Positions 15,896-25,205 are shown, numbered from the stretch's first letter. The stretch: DNA of 64,000 nt from Planococcus liqunii (GCF_030413595.1 NZ_CP129238.1:2852001-2916000); one strand, 5' to 3'. Notes: a model not told the origin generated them from the letters alone. A program made the numbers and translations.

Positions 15896-16930
15896 GTGAG
15901 TAACAAGCTATTTAAAGTTGCCGCTGTCATTTTACTCGTTTTATTTTCCTTGTTTTCATTTTCACCGCAAACTGAAGCAGCCAATTCCAAGTACGTCACA
16001 AAAGGCGCCACAACCAGCAAAGTGATTGCATTGACGTTTGATGACGGATCTGACGGAACCAATATCAACAAAATTCTTCAAACCTTATCCACCAACAAAG
16101 TAAAAGCGACCTTCTTCCTGACCGGTTCGGGAGCCAAAAACCATCCTCAGTCGATCAAGAACATTACCGCACAAGGCCATCAAATCGGCAACCATTCTTA
16201 TTCGCATCCGGATTTCACAAAATTGACTGCCGCCCAGATGAAAGCCGAACTTGATAAAACAGAAAGCACGATCAAAGGCATTACCGGCAAAACGACCAAG
16301 CCGCTGTTCCGCGCGCCTTTTGGGGCGAGCAACGCAAAAGTTTTGGCAGCTGTCGGCAATGCCGGGTACACGCACACGATTCAATGGAACATTGACACAC
16401 TCGATTGGAAAGGCGTATCTTCCACTTCCATTACCAGCAAAGTGCTGGGTAACGTTGTGCCGGGCACCATTGTCTTGATGCATACCGGAGCCGGGGCATC
16501 CGGAACGCCCGGAGCTCTTCAAGGCATGATCACAAAACTGAAAGCGCAAGGCTACACTTTTGTGACCGTTTCTCAATTGCTGAAACTGCCGTCTTCTTCT
16601 CCGCCGCCTGCCAGCGGTGTGAAATACACCGTCAAAGCGGGTGACACACTTTACAGCATCGCTAAAAAGTACAACACGACTGTCGCTGCAATTGCCGCTG
16701 CCAATAAAATACCGAGCCCGTACATCATCCGCATCGGACAGGTCTTGACGATTCCAGGAAAAGCCGCTCCGCCTCCTGCAGCCGCGATCAAATACACAGT
16801 GAAACCAGGAGATACGCTTTACAGTATTGCGAAGCGCTACAATACAACTGTCGCCAAAATTGCAGCCGCCAATAAAATACCAAGTCCCTACATCATCCGT
16901 GTCGGGCAAGTATTGACCATCCCTAGATAA
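15896..16930 (+). CDS. Secreted polysaccharide deacetylase with two LysM domains
   Basis: A 344-residue exported enzyme. A signal peptide (KLFKVAAVILLVLFSLFSF, cleavage near TEA-AN) precedes a NodB deacetylase domain with TFDDGSDG (catalytic Asp and metal ligand), IGNHSYSHPDF (metal His pair), RAPFGASN and LMHTG. Two LysM repeats at the C-terminus (YTVKAGDTLYSIAKKYNTTV and its near copy) are joined by Pro-rich linkers and bind peptidoglycan. It likely deacetylates cell wall glycan. GTG 15896 is chosen over ATG 15863 because AAAAAGGGGTGA precedes it and the signal peptide begins correctly there. Confidence 0.9.
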   Translation: MSNKLFKVAAVILLVLFSLFSFSPQTEAANSKYVTKGATTSKVIALTFDDGSDGTNINKILQTLSTNKVKATFFLTGSGAKNHPQSIKNITAQGHQIGNHSYSHPDFTKLTAAQMKAELDKTESTIKGITGKTTKPLFRAPFGASNAKVLAAVGNAGYTHTIQWNIDTLDWKGVSSTSITSKVLGNVVPGTIVLMHTGAGASGTPGALQGMITKLKAQGYTFVTVSQLLKLPSSSPPPASGVKYTVKAGDTLYSIAKKYNTTVAAIAAANKIPSPYIIRIGQVLTIPGKAAPPPAAAIKYTVKPGDTLYSIAKRYNTTVAKIAAANKIPSPYIIRVGQVLTIPR

Positions 16931-16933
16931 ACC

Positions 16934-16970
16934 AAAATGGAGTGAGGAAAATTTCCCTCACTCCATTTTT
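16934..16970. terminator. Bidirectional terminator (deacetylase / HD hydrolase)
   Basis: AAAATGGAGTGAGG and CCTCACTCCATTTT pair perfectly, with T/A tracts on both sides, between convergent genes. Confidence 0.9.
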
Positions 16971-17518
16971 TATTGGTTCCCAAAAACCCGTGCCACTTCC
17001 TCTTTCAGTTCTTCTGCCATCGCCAATTCCTTTTGCCGGGCTACAAGCGCATTTACAATTCCCCGGTAATACCATTCTTGCTGTTCTTTGCCCCGGTTAA
17101 AGCGGCTCCACACTGCCTCTCCGATTTCCTCGAGATCTAATTGGATGGAACGCAGATTGTGCAGTTTGTCCGCAACGATTATGGCAAGCTCATCCCGTGA
17201 GCGGGCAGCCAGCTTTGAAACCGTATGGCGCTTTCGATCTTCCCAGGGCCGCGATTTATCCGGTTCCGAAGCTGCCTTTATCAAAAGCAGCACCTGTTCT
17301 CCAAAAACTGCTCTTATCTCTTCCTCTGTTGCCGCTGTGTCTTCAAGCGTGTCATGGAGAATGCCGGCAGCCACCACTATTTCTGATTCGCCTGCTTGCT
17401 GCAGCATCATGCCCACTGCAAATGGGTGGCTGATATACGGAATGGCCGTTCCTTTTCTTACTTGCCCTGCGTGTTTCAATGCCGCAAATCCAATCGCTTG
17501 CTCAATTAAATTCTTCAC
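16970..17518 (-). CDS. HD-domain hydrolase, putative small alarmone hydrolase
   Basis: A 182-residue stand-alone HD protein. It has the motifs of the RelA/SpoT hydrolase domain: AALKHAGQVRKGTAIPYISHP, GILHDTLEDT (HD and ED metal and catalytic pairs) and IVADKLHNLRSI. No synthetase, TGS or ACT domains are present. By similarity it may degrade (p)ppGpp or a related nucleotide, like MESH1-type small alarmone hydrolases; the true substrate is not established. GTG 17518 has AAGGAGGA upstream. It is monocistronic and convergent with the deacetylase gene. Confidence 0.82.
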   Translation of the reverse strand: MKNLIEQAIGFAALKHAGQVRKGTAIPYISHPFAVGMMLQQAGESEIVVAAGILHDTLEDTAATEEEIRAVFGEQVLLLIKAASEPDKSRPWEDRKRHTVSKLAARSRDELAIIVADKLHNLRSIQLDLEEIGEAVWSRFNRGKEQQEWYYRGIVNALVARQKELAMAEELKEEVARVFGNQ

Positions 17519-17740
17519 AATTTTTCCTCCTTATTCTTATCGAACATGTATGTACTTATTGAATAGTTTACAGCTAACATACTTGGCGACAAAAGCGCAT
17601 AAAATTCCAAAATCTACTATTAGTAAATTTTTTCTAAATTTAACTAATGAAATACCTATTATTGTACGCATTTTACATGCAGATAAGATATAATATTCCA
17701 AGGTTTTCTATTTAATAGAAGATGAAAAAGGGGTTTTAAC

Positions 17741-20700
17741 ATGAAAAAAATCATTTCTACAATTAGTGTGATTGTTATTCTATTGGCTTTGCCTATTATT
17801 CTGTGGAACCTGCAAAGCAAAGATCAGCTCCAAGTAGCGATTATTGATAAAACGGTGCCGAACGAAGATTACCGCGAGCACCACGGATTGACCTGGCTTC
17901 TTAATCATTTCCAGTACGAGAAAGCCGATGGCACAAGCTATAAAAAAGACAGCGATTATTATGGTTTTGTTCCAAATGAAACTAAAAAAACATATGGCAT
18001 CCGTGAAATGCCCGATTCGCTTGAAGGCACAGACTTAGTTTACTTGGCCGATACGTATGGCGTTTATGAAGACAATTTGCCATGGAATGAATCTCAAGAG
18101 GAAACAGCGCCTTCTCTGTTATATGGCGGAATGCAAATTGAAGAATGGAACACCATCAAAAATCAAGTTGCAGATAACGGCTCTGACCTTGTGATCGAGT
18201 TTAATTCATTTGCCTCTCCAACGGATAAAGCCGTGCGAAAAGATATGACCGAATTTCTCGGCATCGACTCGACAGGCTGGAGCGGCCGGTACTTTGGCGA
18301 GTTAAGCACGACTGGAGAAGAAGTGCCGGAATGGGTAATTTCCCGTTTTGAGAATTCCGGAGAAAAATGGGATTATAAGGGCCCCGGCTTTATACTCGTC
18401 AATGACAAAAACGAAGAAATTGTTGTTCTTTCTGAAGAGCAAGGCGATGTTGGAGCAGAAGGAATAAAATTGGCATTTAACGAACAAGGCCGGGAACTAT
18501 TTTCGTTAAACGATTCTCCCGCGTTCAAATATTGGTTTGACATAAGCGAAGCAGCGGACAGCAAAACTGTGCTGGCTGACTATCAATGGGACTTGACTGA
18601 TGCAGGATCGGCCATCCTGAAAGAACATGGCATTCCCGCTCAATTTCCCGCTATTTTGCAGCTTCAAAAAAATGACGCAGAGGTTTATCTGTTTGCCGGA
18701 GACTTTGTAGATATTGGAGATATGCCTAATTTTTATCAATACAGCGGTTTTGCAAAAATCAAATCGCTTCTTCCCTCCAATGATGCAGATTCCGACTCTG
18801 CTTTTTATTGGAAAACGTATGCACCATTGATGAAAAGCATCTTGGCAAAGACGGAACAAAAACAAAGCAGCACTAAAAAAGAAACTGCGGCAGCAGTTCA
18901 AGCAGAACAAGAAGGCATCAGCTACCCTTCCCGGATCAACGGCCAAACGTTTGAAGTGTATCAGGACAATAAATGGCAGCCATTTACGGTCAAAGGCGTC
19001 AATATGGGAATGGCGAAACCGGGAACATTCCCTGGTGAAGCTGCCATTACCCGTGAAGAATATGACCGCTGGTTTGAACAGATCGGCAAAATGAATGCCA
19101 ACGCCATCCGCGTTTATACACTTCACCCTCCGGCGTTTTATGATGCCTTAAAGAGCTATAACGAAAAAGCGGAAACCCCTCTATATTTATATCATGGGAT
19201 CTGGATAGATGAGGAACCGCTTGTAGAAAAGCTGGATGCATTCGATAAAGACATTACGCAAAATTTCCAAAATGAAATAAAAAAAATTGTGGATGTTGTC
19301 CACGGCAACGCAACAGTTGAAGAAAAACCAGGCCATGCAGCGGGAATGTATAAGGCAGACATATCCCCTTACGTAATTGGCTGGGTTATCGGCATTGAAT
19401 GGTTCCCGGATATGGTCGATGAGATGAACCGGCTGCATTCCGAACTGGGCGACTACGATGGCAAGTACGTCATGACAGAAGGAGCCAATCCAATGGAGCA
19501 CTGGCTCGCCATGCAACTCGATTACTTAAGCGATTATGAAATGGGCAATTATGAGAGTATGCGTCCACTGAGCTTCACCAACTGGGTCACAACTGATAAT
19601 TTGGATCAGCCTGCAGAACCAAGCGACAATGAAGACATTGCATCTGTAGACCCAAACCACATTAAATCAAAAGATGCGATTCAGGAAGCCGGGATGTTTG
19701 CATCTTATCATGTCTATCCGTATTATCCTGATTTTTTGAACCTCGAGGAAAAATACACAGAATTTATTGACCATCGAGGCGAACGCAATAACTACGCCGG
19801 TTATTTAAAGGATTTGAACGATTCCCATGAAATGCCGATACTGATAGCCGAATTCGGTGTTCCTGCTTCCCGAGGCAAAACACATGAAAACCCGTTCGGT
19901 TGGAATCAAGGATTTATTTCCGAACAGCAGCAAGGCGAGATTGCAAAGCGCCTGTACGAAGATATTTTAAATGAGGGCATGCTGGGCGGCCTCGTCTTCA
20001 CTTGGCAGGATGAATGGTTCAAACGCACGTGGAATACAATGGATTATGACAATCCCGACCGCCGTCCGTTCTGGTCAAATGCCCAGACGAACGAGCAGCA
20101 ATTTGGCCTGCTCAGCTTTGATAGGCTTAAAGTTAAAGTGGATGGCAAAGATGAGTGGACGCCAGATAAAACTTTATTGAAGGATGGAGAAGATTCATTA
20201 AAGTCGCTTGCAATCGACCATGATGAACGGTATTTGTACATCAAAGCTGAATTCCATGAAGGCCAAAAGGACTGGTTGAAAAAACAAAAATTCAACCTAT
20301 ACTTCAATCTTCGAAACGGCAGAGGCATACCGGTCGAAACTGCACCGGATAAGAAGTTCAATGCTGATTTCCATTTGAAGATAAATGGAAAAGATGACGC
20401 ACAACTTTTAGTGGCAGGCGACTATGATTCATTCTACTACGATTATGCGGAACGTTTGAAAATGATTCCTGAATCCGAAAAAAACATCTCAACTGAATTC
20501 CACCCGATCCGTTTGGCACTGAGTAAGGAAATTACGCGGCCGGATACAGGCGAAATCATTCCTTTTTCCGCTTATGAAACCGGCGTTCTGCAATTCGGCA
20601 ACGCCAACCCGGAATCCAAAGAGTACAACTCGTTAAGCGACTGGTACTATTCAGAAGAAACGGGCATTCTGGAAATCCGTATTCCATGGATGCTGTTGAA

Positions 20701-20947
20701 TGCCAAAGACCCAAGCCAGCGTGAGTTTGCCGGAGATATGTGGAAAGATGGAATCGAAGCTTCCATGAAAGTTGAAGGCATAAAAGCCGCTGCTACGCTG
20801 ACAGATTCCAATGGCAAGCTTGCCGAATACTTTCCTGAAGGACAGGAAGCCAACTATTCATGGAAAAAATGGGACCTTCCTGAAAAAGAAGAACGCCTAA
20901 AACAATCCTATTATATTCTGCAGGACTTGTTTGAAAAGACCGAATAA
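17741..20947 (+). CDS. Large membrane-anchored glycoside-hydrolase-like protein
   Basis: A 1068-residue protein with one N-terminal membrane segment (residues ~5-25) and an extracellular remainder. Residues ~30-390 are a domain I do not recognise, ending in a Gln/Lys/Ala-rich linker. Residues ~395-760 look like a GH-A clan TIM barrel: FTVKGVNMGMAKPG, NANAIRVYTLHPPAFYDAL, IGWVIGIEWFPD (candidate acid/base Glu) and PILIAEFGVPASRG (candidate nucleophile Glu). The last ~280 residues resemble a beta-sandwich (carbohydrate-binding or DOMON-like). A -10 TATAAT lies at 17689. A degraded processive GT2 gene lies convergently downstream, hinting at a former glycan synthesis locus. Substrate unknown. 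Confidence 0.65.
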   Translation: MKKIISTISVIVILLALPIILWNLQSKDQLQVAIIDKTVPNEDYREHHGLTWLLNHFQYEKADGTSYKKDSDYYGFVPNETKKTYGIREMPDSLEGTDLVYLADTYGVYEDNLPWNESQEETAPSLLYGGMQIEEWNTIKNQVADNGSDLVIEFNSFASPTDKAVRKDMTEFLGIDSTGWSGRYFGELSTTGEEVPEWVISRFENSGEKWDYKGPGFILVNDKNEEIVVLSEEQGDVGAEGIKLAFNEQGRELFSLNDSPAFKYWFDISEAADSKTVLADYQWDLTDAGSAILKEHGIPAQFPAILQLQKNDAEVYLFAGDFVDIGDMPNFYQYSGFAKIKSLLPSNDADSDSAFYWKTYAPLMKSILAKTEQKQSSTKKETAAAVQAEQEGISYPSRINGQTFEVYQDNKWQPFTVKGVNMGMAKPGTFPGEAAITREEYDRWFEQIGKMNANAIRVYTLHPPAFYDALKSYNEKAETPLYLYHGIWIDEEPLVEKLDAFDKDITQNFQNEIKKIVDVVHGNATVEEKPGHAAGMYKADISPYVIGWVIGIEWFPDMVDEMNRLHSELGDYDGKYVMTEGANPMEHWLAMQLDYLSDYEMGNYESMRPLSFTNWVTTDNLDQPAEPSDNEDIASVDPNHIKSKDAIQEAGMFASYHVYPYYPDFLNLEEKYTEFIDHRGERNNYAGYLKDLNDSHEMPILIAEFGVPASRGKTHENPFGWNQGFISEQQQGEIAKRLYEDILNEGMLGGLVFTWQDEWFKRTWNTMDYDNPDRRPFWSNAQTNEQQFGLLSFDRLKVKVDGKDEWTPDKTLLKDGEDSLKSLAIDHDERYLYIKAEFHEGQKDWLKKQKFNLYFNLRNGRGIPVETAPDKKFNADFHLKINGKDDAQLLVAGDYDSFYYDYAERLKMIPESEKNISTEFHPIRLALSKEITRPDTGEIIPFSAYETGVLQFGNANPESKEYNSLSDWYYSEETGILEIRIPWMLLNAKDPSQREFAGDMWKDGIEASMKVEGIKAAATLTDSNGKLAEYFPEGQEANYSWKKWDLPEKEERLKQSYYILQDLFEKTE

Positions 20948-20948
20948 C

Positions 20949-20988
20949 AAAAAGAAAGCTCGCAGCGATTGCGAGCTTTCTTTTTTTA
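20949..20988. terminator. Terminator after the glycosidase-like gene
   Basis: AGAAAGCTCGCA / TGCGAGCTTTCT arms followed by a run of seven T; A-rich on the other side. Confidence 0.9.
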
Positions 20989-21522
20989 AGTTCCTTCTTC
21001 TTTTGAGAAAACACCTTGCCGTTCCATATTTCCCCATACCAATTTCTTCGTGACGGCTCCGACCATTTCATGACAATCCGGTACCAGAAGGTTTCCGTTA
21101 ATGCGTAGCAAAACAGCACCACGATGCTTTTGCTCTCCGGATATTTATGATAAGTCCATTCTTCCGGCAGAACTGCGAGAGAAGACAAGGGCGAACCATA
21201 TAAAATCATGACAAGCAGCATGATGATGACAATCTCCGCATCGACCAGCAAAAAAGGAAGCCGCTGATAATAACGGCATACCTCAGAATCTTAAAAACGG
21301 CACTCAGCAATTCGATAAACAAAAAGTACGGCATTGAAAAAATTCCGACCTCTTTGTATTTTGGATTGAAGAGCATTTTTTGATGTATCCAAATGGTTGC
21401 AGCCAGTCCACGCTGCCAACAGATCCGCTGAGCATGCAGCGAATGAATCGTGCTCGGCGCTTCTGTCCAGTAGACGGGATCCTGAATATACTCAATGCAT
21501 TGAAAGAAAAAGACTATAACAA
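20988..21522 (-). pseudogene. Remnant of a processive GT2 glycosyltransferase (C-terminal part)
   Basis: Reading the minus strand from about 21522 gives a frame without a start that encodes EYIQDPVYWTEAPSTIHSL, then QRICWQRGLAATIW and hydrophobic helices. This matches the end of the catalytic domain of membrane GT2 synthases (TEAP and QRxxW). At the six-base A-run 21250-21255 the frame shifts by one; the second frame continues with LLVDAEIVIIMLLVMILYG and a terminal LTETFWYRIVMKW segment. The catalytic N-terminal half is missing and a repeat block lies where it should be. It is a truncated, frameshifted relic. Confidence 0.78.
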
Positions 21523-21533
21523 TACTTTAACAA

Positions 21534-21558
21534 GAAGCACTTCCAATAGAAGTGCTTC
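21534..21558. repeat. Hairpin at left edge of repeat block 2
   Basis: GAAGCACTTC and GAAGTGCTTC pair perfectly around a five-base loop. An imperfect copy (AAGCACTTCCAGTAGAAATG, then CTTCC) is at 22051-22075, at the other edge of the block. Confidence 0.75.
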
Positions 21559-22050
21559 AGACTGTAGACTAAGCCTAGATGAGATGTATAGCGATGCATA
21601 AAACCAACCGGACCGGCCACTTCGCTTTCCGTGGGCTCAGCTTCAGCCTTCGCTGTCCCACAGGAGTCTGCGTGGCCGAACCGGTTGGAGTTTTTCTTTG
21701 ATTCATTAGTGAATGTGAATTGAATCCAATTTCAAGTTTAAACAAACTTCTTATGAGGAAAAGCGACGCCTCTTAATAGCCTTCATGTTTGGGATCCGGA
21801 GTGGAAGCCGGCGGTAAACCACTGCTCCTGCATCGCTTCGCTAGCTTCGTCGCAAAGGCTTGGCCTCAGTACCTTCGTTCAATGCCTTTCCTGCGAGATT
21901 AGTGAAGTGCCGAAATCCACTCGGGACGTAAGTTCCGAGTTAGTTCGGCGCGAGCCCGCGGAAAGCGTCCGGCTGAAACGGAGGATCCGGGATGCCCGGT
22001 TGTATGTTAATTCATCTCTCAAGTATAAAAATTCTTTTGTCTAGAAGCTC
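21559..22050. repeat. Gene-free repeat block 2
   Basis: No gene was seen. The block holds a forward GC-rich element at about 21613-21690 (TTCGCTTTCCGTGGGC then CTCAGCTTCAGCC, ending CCCACAGGAGTC). An inverted copy of the dispersed core of block 1 lies at 21823-21856. An inverted GC-rich element GCCCGCGGAAAGCGTCC lies at about 21954-21970. The block replaces the 5' half of the GT2 gene. Confidence 0.75.
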
Positions 22051-22081
22051 AAGCACTTCCAGTAGAAATGCTTCCAATCTT

Positions 22082-22831
22082 TCAACGATTATTTAATTTG
22101 CCCATCCATATTCTGTAACCTTCGCCTTTTAAGTGAATGCCATCAATGGTAATGTCTTTTTTCAACTGGCCATCCGAATCTTCAAAAGCTGTATGTAAAT
22201 CAATATAGTCGACTCCATATTTTTGTGCCATTTGTTGAAGAATGGCATTGAATTCATGGATCTTTTTGTTCGACAAGTCATTATTAAAATCACGATTGTT
22301 GATCGGCAAGATGGATTGAAGAACTACTTTCGTAGAGTTCTTATCAAAAGACTCAATAATTTTTTCCACGTTCTTCTGATATGTTTTAGCATCAACTCCA
22401 GCTCCAATGTCGTTAATGCCGATCATGAGATACACTTCTTTCGGACTTCGTTCGGCTACTTCCCCTATCCGATTTAAGACGCCGTCTGAAGTATCTTCCG
22501 AAATTCCCCGATTTAAAACGGTCTGATCAAGATAATATTCCTGAAACTCACCGTGATCGGTAATGCTATCCCCTACAAAAATTTTATCTGCTTTGGCCAC
22601 CCTTATGGATTCAAAGATGTCTTTATTTTGCACATAATAATCCGGATATTTTTGGGAAGAAGTTGCATTGGCGACTTGCTCTTTGATAAATGCAATTCCA
22701 CCTTGCTTATGTATCAAGTACCCGCCAATCCCGATAAACAGGATATTTAAAATCAGTGATCCTGCTAATAATACTTTTGCCTTTTTCACGCTTTCCCACT
22801 TCCCATTCTTCAAATTGCGCTTTCCATCCAT
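22082..22831 (-). CDS. Membrane-anchored SGNH/GDSL-family hydrolase
   Basis: A 249-residue protein with one N-terminal membrane segment (AKVLLAGSLILNILFIGIGG, about residues 18-37) and an extracytoplasmic SGNH domain: block I FVGDSITDHGEF with the nucleophile Ser, block III MIGINDIGAG (Asn), and block V IDGIHLKGEGYRIW with Asp and His. Such enzymes are esterases; surface members often de-O-acetylate or acyl-modify glycans, so a wall role is likely but unproven. The start is uncertain: ATG 22831 has a weak site, and GTG 22789 (VKKAKV) is an alternative. Repeat block 2 lies immediately downstream. Confidence 0.8.
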   Translation of the reverse strand: MDGKRNLKNGKWESVKKAKVLLAGSLILNILFIGIGGYLIHKQGGIAFIKEQVANATSSQKYPDYYVQNKDIFESIRVAKADKIFVGDSITDHGEFQEYYLDQTVLNRGISEDTSDGVLNRIGEVAERSPKEVYLMIGINDIGAGVDAKTYQKNVEKIIESFDKNSTKVVLQSILPINNRDFNNDLSNKKIHEFNAILQQMAQKYGVDYIDLHTAFEDSDGQLKKDITIDGIHLKGEGYRIWMGKLNNR

Positions 22832-23092
22832 AGGGAAGCGATACTAAAATAATATTTCCTTTCCAAAGGCATATTAAACTTTCTCAAAGAGATTTAACGG
22901 TTATGTACAAGCGCTCCGTTTAAAGTGTTAAAAAAGAAAAATACTATTATAAGCTCTATATGGTTAAAATAGTTTTATTAATTTCACATATATACCATTT
23001 TACAAGAACTTTTGACTAAACAATGAATAGCTTAAGTGAATTTTACTTGTTATAATCAATTGGACTTAAATTTTGAAAGGTGGTGGAACCAT

Positions 23093-23479
23093 ATGAAAGA
23101 ATTCGTTGACGTGTTTAAAAAGTCTTTCGACTTTTCCGGACGCTCCAGAAGAAAGGAATTCTGGCTATTCGTCCTGTTCACTACGCTCATCAGCATTCCA
23201 CTCTCTTTTATAGACGCGATTGCAGGGCTTGAATTGGCTGAAGATTTCGGAGTACTTGGCGGACTATTTTCTCTTTTAATTATTATTCCTTCAATATCGG
23301 TTACTGTACGCCGGCTTCACGATATCGGGAGAAGCGGCTGGTGGTTGCTGCTGACTTTTGTTCCGATTATCGGCTGGATCACTTTGTTTATTTTCAATTT
23401 GCTGGACAGCCAATCAGGCACTAACGCCTATGGGCCAAGTCCCAAAGAATCATATTCAGATTTTGCCATAACAAAATAA
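23093..23479 (+). CDS. DUF805 family small membrane protein
   Basis: A 128-residue protein with the DUF805 pattern: FDFSGRSRRKEFWLFVLF at the start, then about four membrane segments, RRLHDIGRSGWWLLL in the middle and a terminal NAYGPSP. The family is found in many bacteria without a firm function. ATG 23093 is preceded by AAAGGTGGTGG; a start 19 codons earlier is in frame but has no site. It is monocistronic, ending at a perfect terminator. The 261 bases upstream are AT-rich and hold no gene. Confidence 0.88.
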   Translation: MKEFVDVFKKSFDFSGRSRRKEFWLFVLFTTLISIPLSFIDAIAGLELAEDFGVLGGLFSLLIIIPSISVTVRRLHDIGRSGWWLLLTFVPIIGWITLFIFNLLDSQSGTNAYGPSPKESYSDFAITK

Positions 23480-23483
23480 TAAT

Positions 23484-23523
23484 ATAAAGCCGTCCTCTCC
23501 AAAACAGAGAGGACGGCTTTATA
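23484..23523 (+). terminator. Terminator after the DUF805 gene
   Basis: A 17-bp perfect stem with outer arms TATAAAGCCG / CGGCTTTATA and a six-base loop. Confidence 0.9.
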
Positions 23524-23575
23524 AGTTAAATCTGATTTCAATTACTCCAAACTGTGCTTCGTACACATTCGGCGG

Positions 23576-23842
23576 CTAATCGGCCCATACCGCTTCCCAT
23601 TCATGGATTTCATACGCTCGTGCTCCATTTTGAATATACGGATCTTGTTTAACATATGCCTCGCATTCTTCAAAAGAAAGTGCCTCATAAATGACAAGGC
23701 CCCCCGACCCGTCGGTAAATTTTCCGTTTGCCTGTACATGGCCGGCATTTCTCATCTTCTCCAAGAAATCCAAATGCTGCGGACGGAACCGCTCACTTTT
23801 CTCCCGGTCTGCCATGGGCAAAAACACCGCAAAATACTTCAT
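23576..23842 (-). CDS. YciI-like (YCII domain) protein
   Basis: An 88-residue single-domain protein of the YCII superfamily: MKYFAVFLPMAD at the start, RPQHLDFLEKMRNAGHVQANGKFTDGSG with the conserved His and the later Asp-Gly-Ser-Gly, and EAYVKQDPYIQNG near the end. Related proteins are dimeric ferredoxin-like folds, some with cis-dienelactone or hydrolase-like activity; no substrate is known here. ATG 23842 is preceded by AAGGAGTAG. It lies downstream of the glycan operon terminator and is probably independent. Confidence 0.88.
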   Translation of the reverse strand: MKYFAVFLPMADREKSERFRPQHLDFLEKMRNAGHVQANGKFTDGSGGLVIYEALSFEECEAYVKQDPYIQNGARAYEIHEWEAVWAD

Positions 23843-23891
23843 CTTTCTACTCCTTGCTTTGTTTTATCCAGCTGCTTCCATCATAGCGCAA

Positions 23892-23939
23892 ATAAAATGC
23901 CGCAATCAACTCCTTGTAAGAGTGATTGCGGCATTTTAT
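23892..23939 (-). terminator. Terminator of the seven-gene glycan operon
   Basis: A 17-bp perfect stem (outer ATAAAATGCC / GGCATTTTAT) with a 14-base loop, 91 bases beyond the last gene of the operon. Confidence 0.85.
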
Positions 23940-24029
23940 GAAACTGTCTGTTCAGTGGCTGAAAGTTTCTTGCATTGCTAATGCTGAAATATACTAACCA
24001 ATCAGAGTCGTTTACAAACTCAAACTCCG

Positions 24030-25205
24030 TTAGTTCACTTCAAACGCAGCCGCTTTTTGAATCAGCAATTGCTGGTAGAAGCTATCCATTTCTCCCCAAA
24101 CCTGTTCATTGCCGAAATGCTCTTCTCCCCATTTCTTGCCGTTCGTTCCCAATTGCTTCCGGAGTTCAGGATTTGCAATAAGGTAAGCAATTTTTTCCGT
24201 AATTTCTTTAATATCCGTTGGGTTGACCAATAATCCCGTTTCTCCAGGAATGACGGTATCTTTTGCGCCCGTCACATCGGCTGCCAGCACTGGAACTCCT
24301 GCCAGTGACGCCTCCAAAGAGACATTGCCAAAACCTTCGCGCTTCGTCAAGAACACAAAAACGTTCATTAAAAAGTAAAAAGGTATCGGATTTTGTTGGT
24401 AATCGATATAAATAATATGAGGATTGTTATTGATTTCTTCATAAGTCTGAGAGCTCACTGGATCTCCAGTTTCAAATTCACCGACAAGAAGCAAACGCAT
24501 TTCGGGATTTTTTTCATGCAATTGAAGGAATGATTCAACTAATTCTTCAGTTCCCTTATCTTTGGTAAATCTACCTACATAGCCAAGCACAATATGCTCT
24601 TTCGTCAACGCGTATAAATTGCGCAACCTTTGAATTTCCGTCTGCAGCTGCTCGGTCTGTTTAAACGCCTCTAAATCAAAGCCGTTGTAGCTCCCTTTAC
24701 CAAAAATCCGGATTTTGTCCTCCCGCGCAATTCCCAATTCCACCAATTGATCTTTTAAGCTAGGAGACACAGATAATATATCAGTAGCAGCAGCGGCAGC
24801 GATTTTTTCAGCAGTTAGCAAAATTTGCCGCTTCAGGCCACTCGTTGTTTCCATCCGCAGCCCCAGTACATTGTAGATACGAATCGGCACTCTACATATG
24901 AAAGCGGCCAGTGTGACAATCAATCCCGCCTTCGGTGTTCCCGTATTGATAATATACGGCCGTTCTTTTCGGATCAAACGAATACAAGTCACGAGAGACT
25001 TCAAATCCTGTATGAGGGAAATTTCCCTTTCCATATTCACTGTCAGAACTTTTACGCCTTCATACGCTTCATACTCTTTAATGTAAGTCCCTTCTGATGA
25101 AAGAGCGCTTACTTCGTACCCTTGTCTTTTCAAGTAAGCCAGCTGCCCCCTCATCAGTTTCAGGCTTTGCGGAACAGTTACTGCATGCATTACTTTAACG
25201 GCCAT
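24030..25205 (-). CDS. GT4 family glycosyltransferase (paralogue 1)
   Basis: A 391-residue GT-B enzyme. The N-terminal domain begins VKVMHAVTVPQSLKLMRGQL, and the nucleotide-sugar-binding C-terminal half has VGRFTKDKGTEELV, FVFLTKREGFGNVSLEASLA (the E-x7-E motif) and ADVTGAKDTVIPGETG. Similar enzymes transfer hexosamines in exopolysaccharide operons. It is closely similar along its length to the enzyme encoded at 26326-27504, so the two arose by duplication and enclose the HPr-kinase-like gene. Last gene of the operon, 33 bases after its neighbour. A good ribosome site (GGAGGGGGAA) precedes ATG. Confidence 0.88.
   Translation of the reverse strand: MAVKVMHAVTVPQSLKLMRGQLAYLKRQGYEVSALSSEGTYIKEYEAYEGVKVLTVNMEREISLIQDLKSLVTCIRLIRKERPYIINTGTPKAGLIVTLAAFICRVPIRIYNVLGLRMETTSGLKRQILLTAEKIAAAAATDILSVSPSLKDQLVELGIAREDKIRIFGKGSYNGFDLEAFKQTEQLQTEIQRLRNLYALTKEHIVLGYVGRFTKDKGTEELVESFLQLHEKNPEMRLLLVGEFETGDPVSSQTYEEINNNPHIIYIDYQQNPIPFYFLMNVFVFLTKREGFGNVSLEASLAGVPVLAADVTGAKDTVIPGETGLLVNPTDIKEITEKIAYLIANPELRKQLGTNGKKWGEEHFGNEQVWGEMDSFYQQLLIQKAAAFEVN

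Noticed and set aside
20793..21251. A 152-residue minus-strand gene
   Set aside because: Its first part is the frameshifted end of the GT2 relic and its last part is antisense to the glycosidase-like gene, with a terminator in between.
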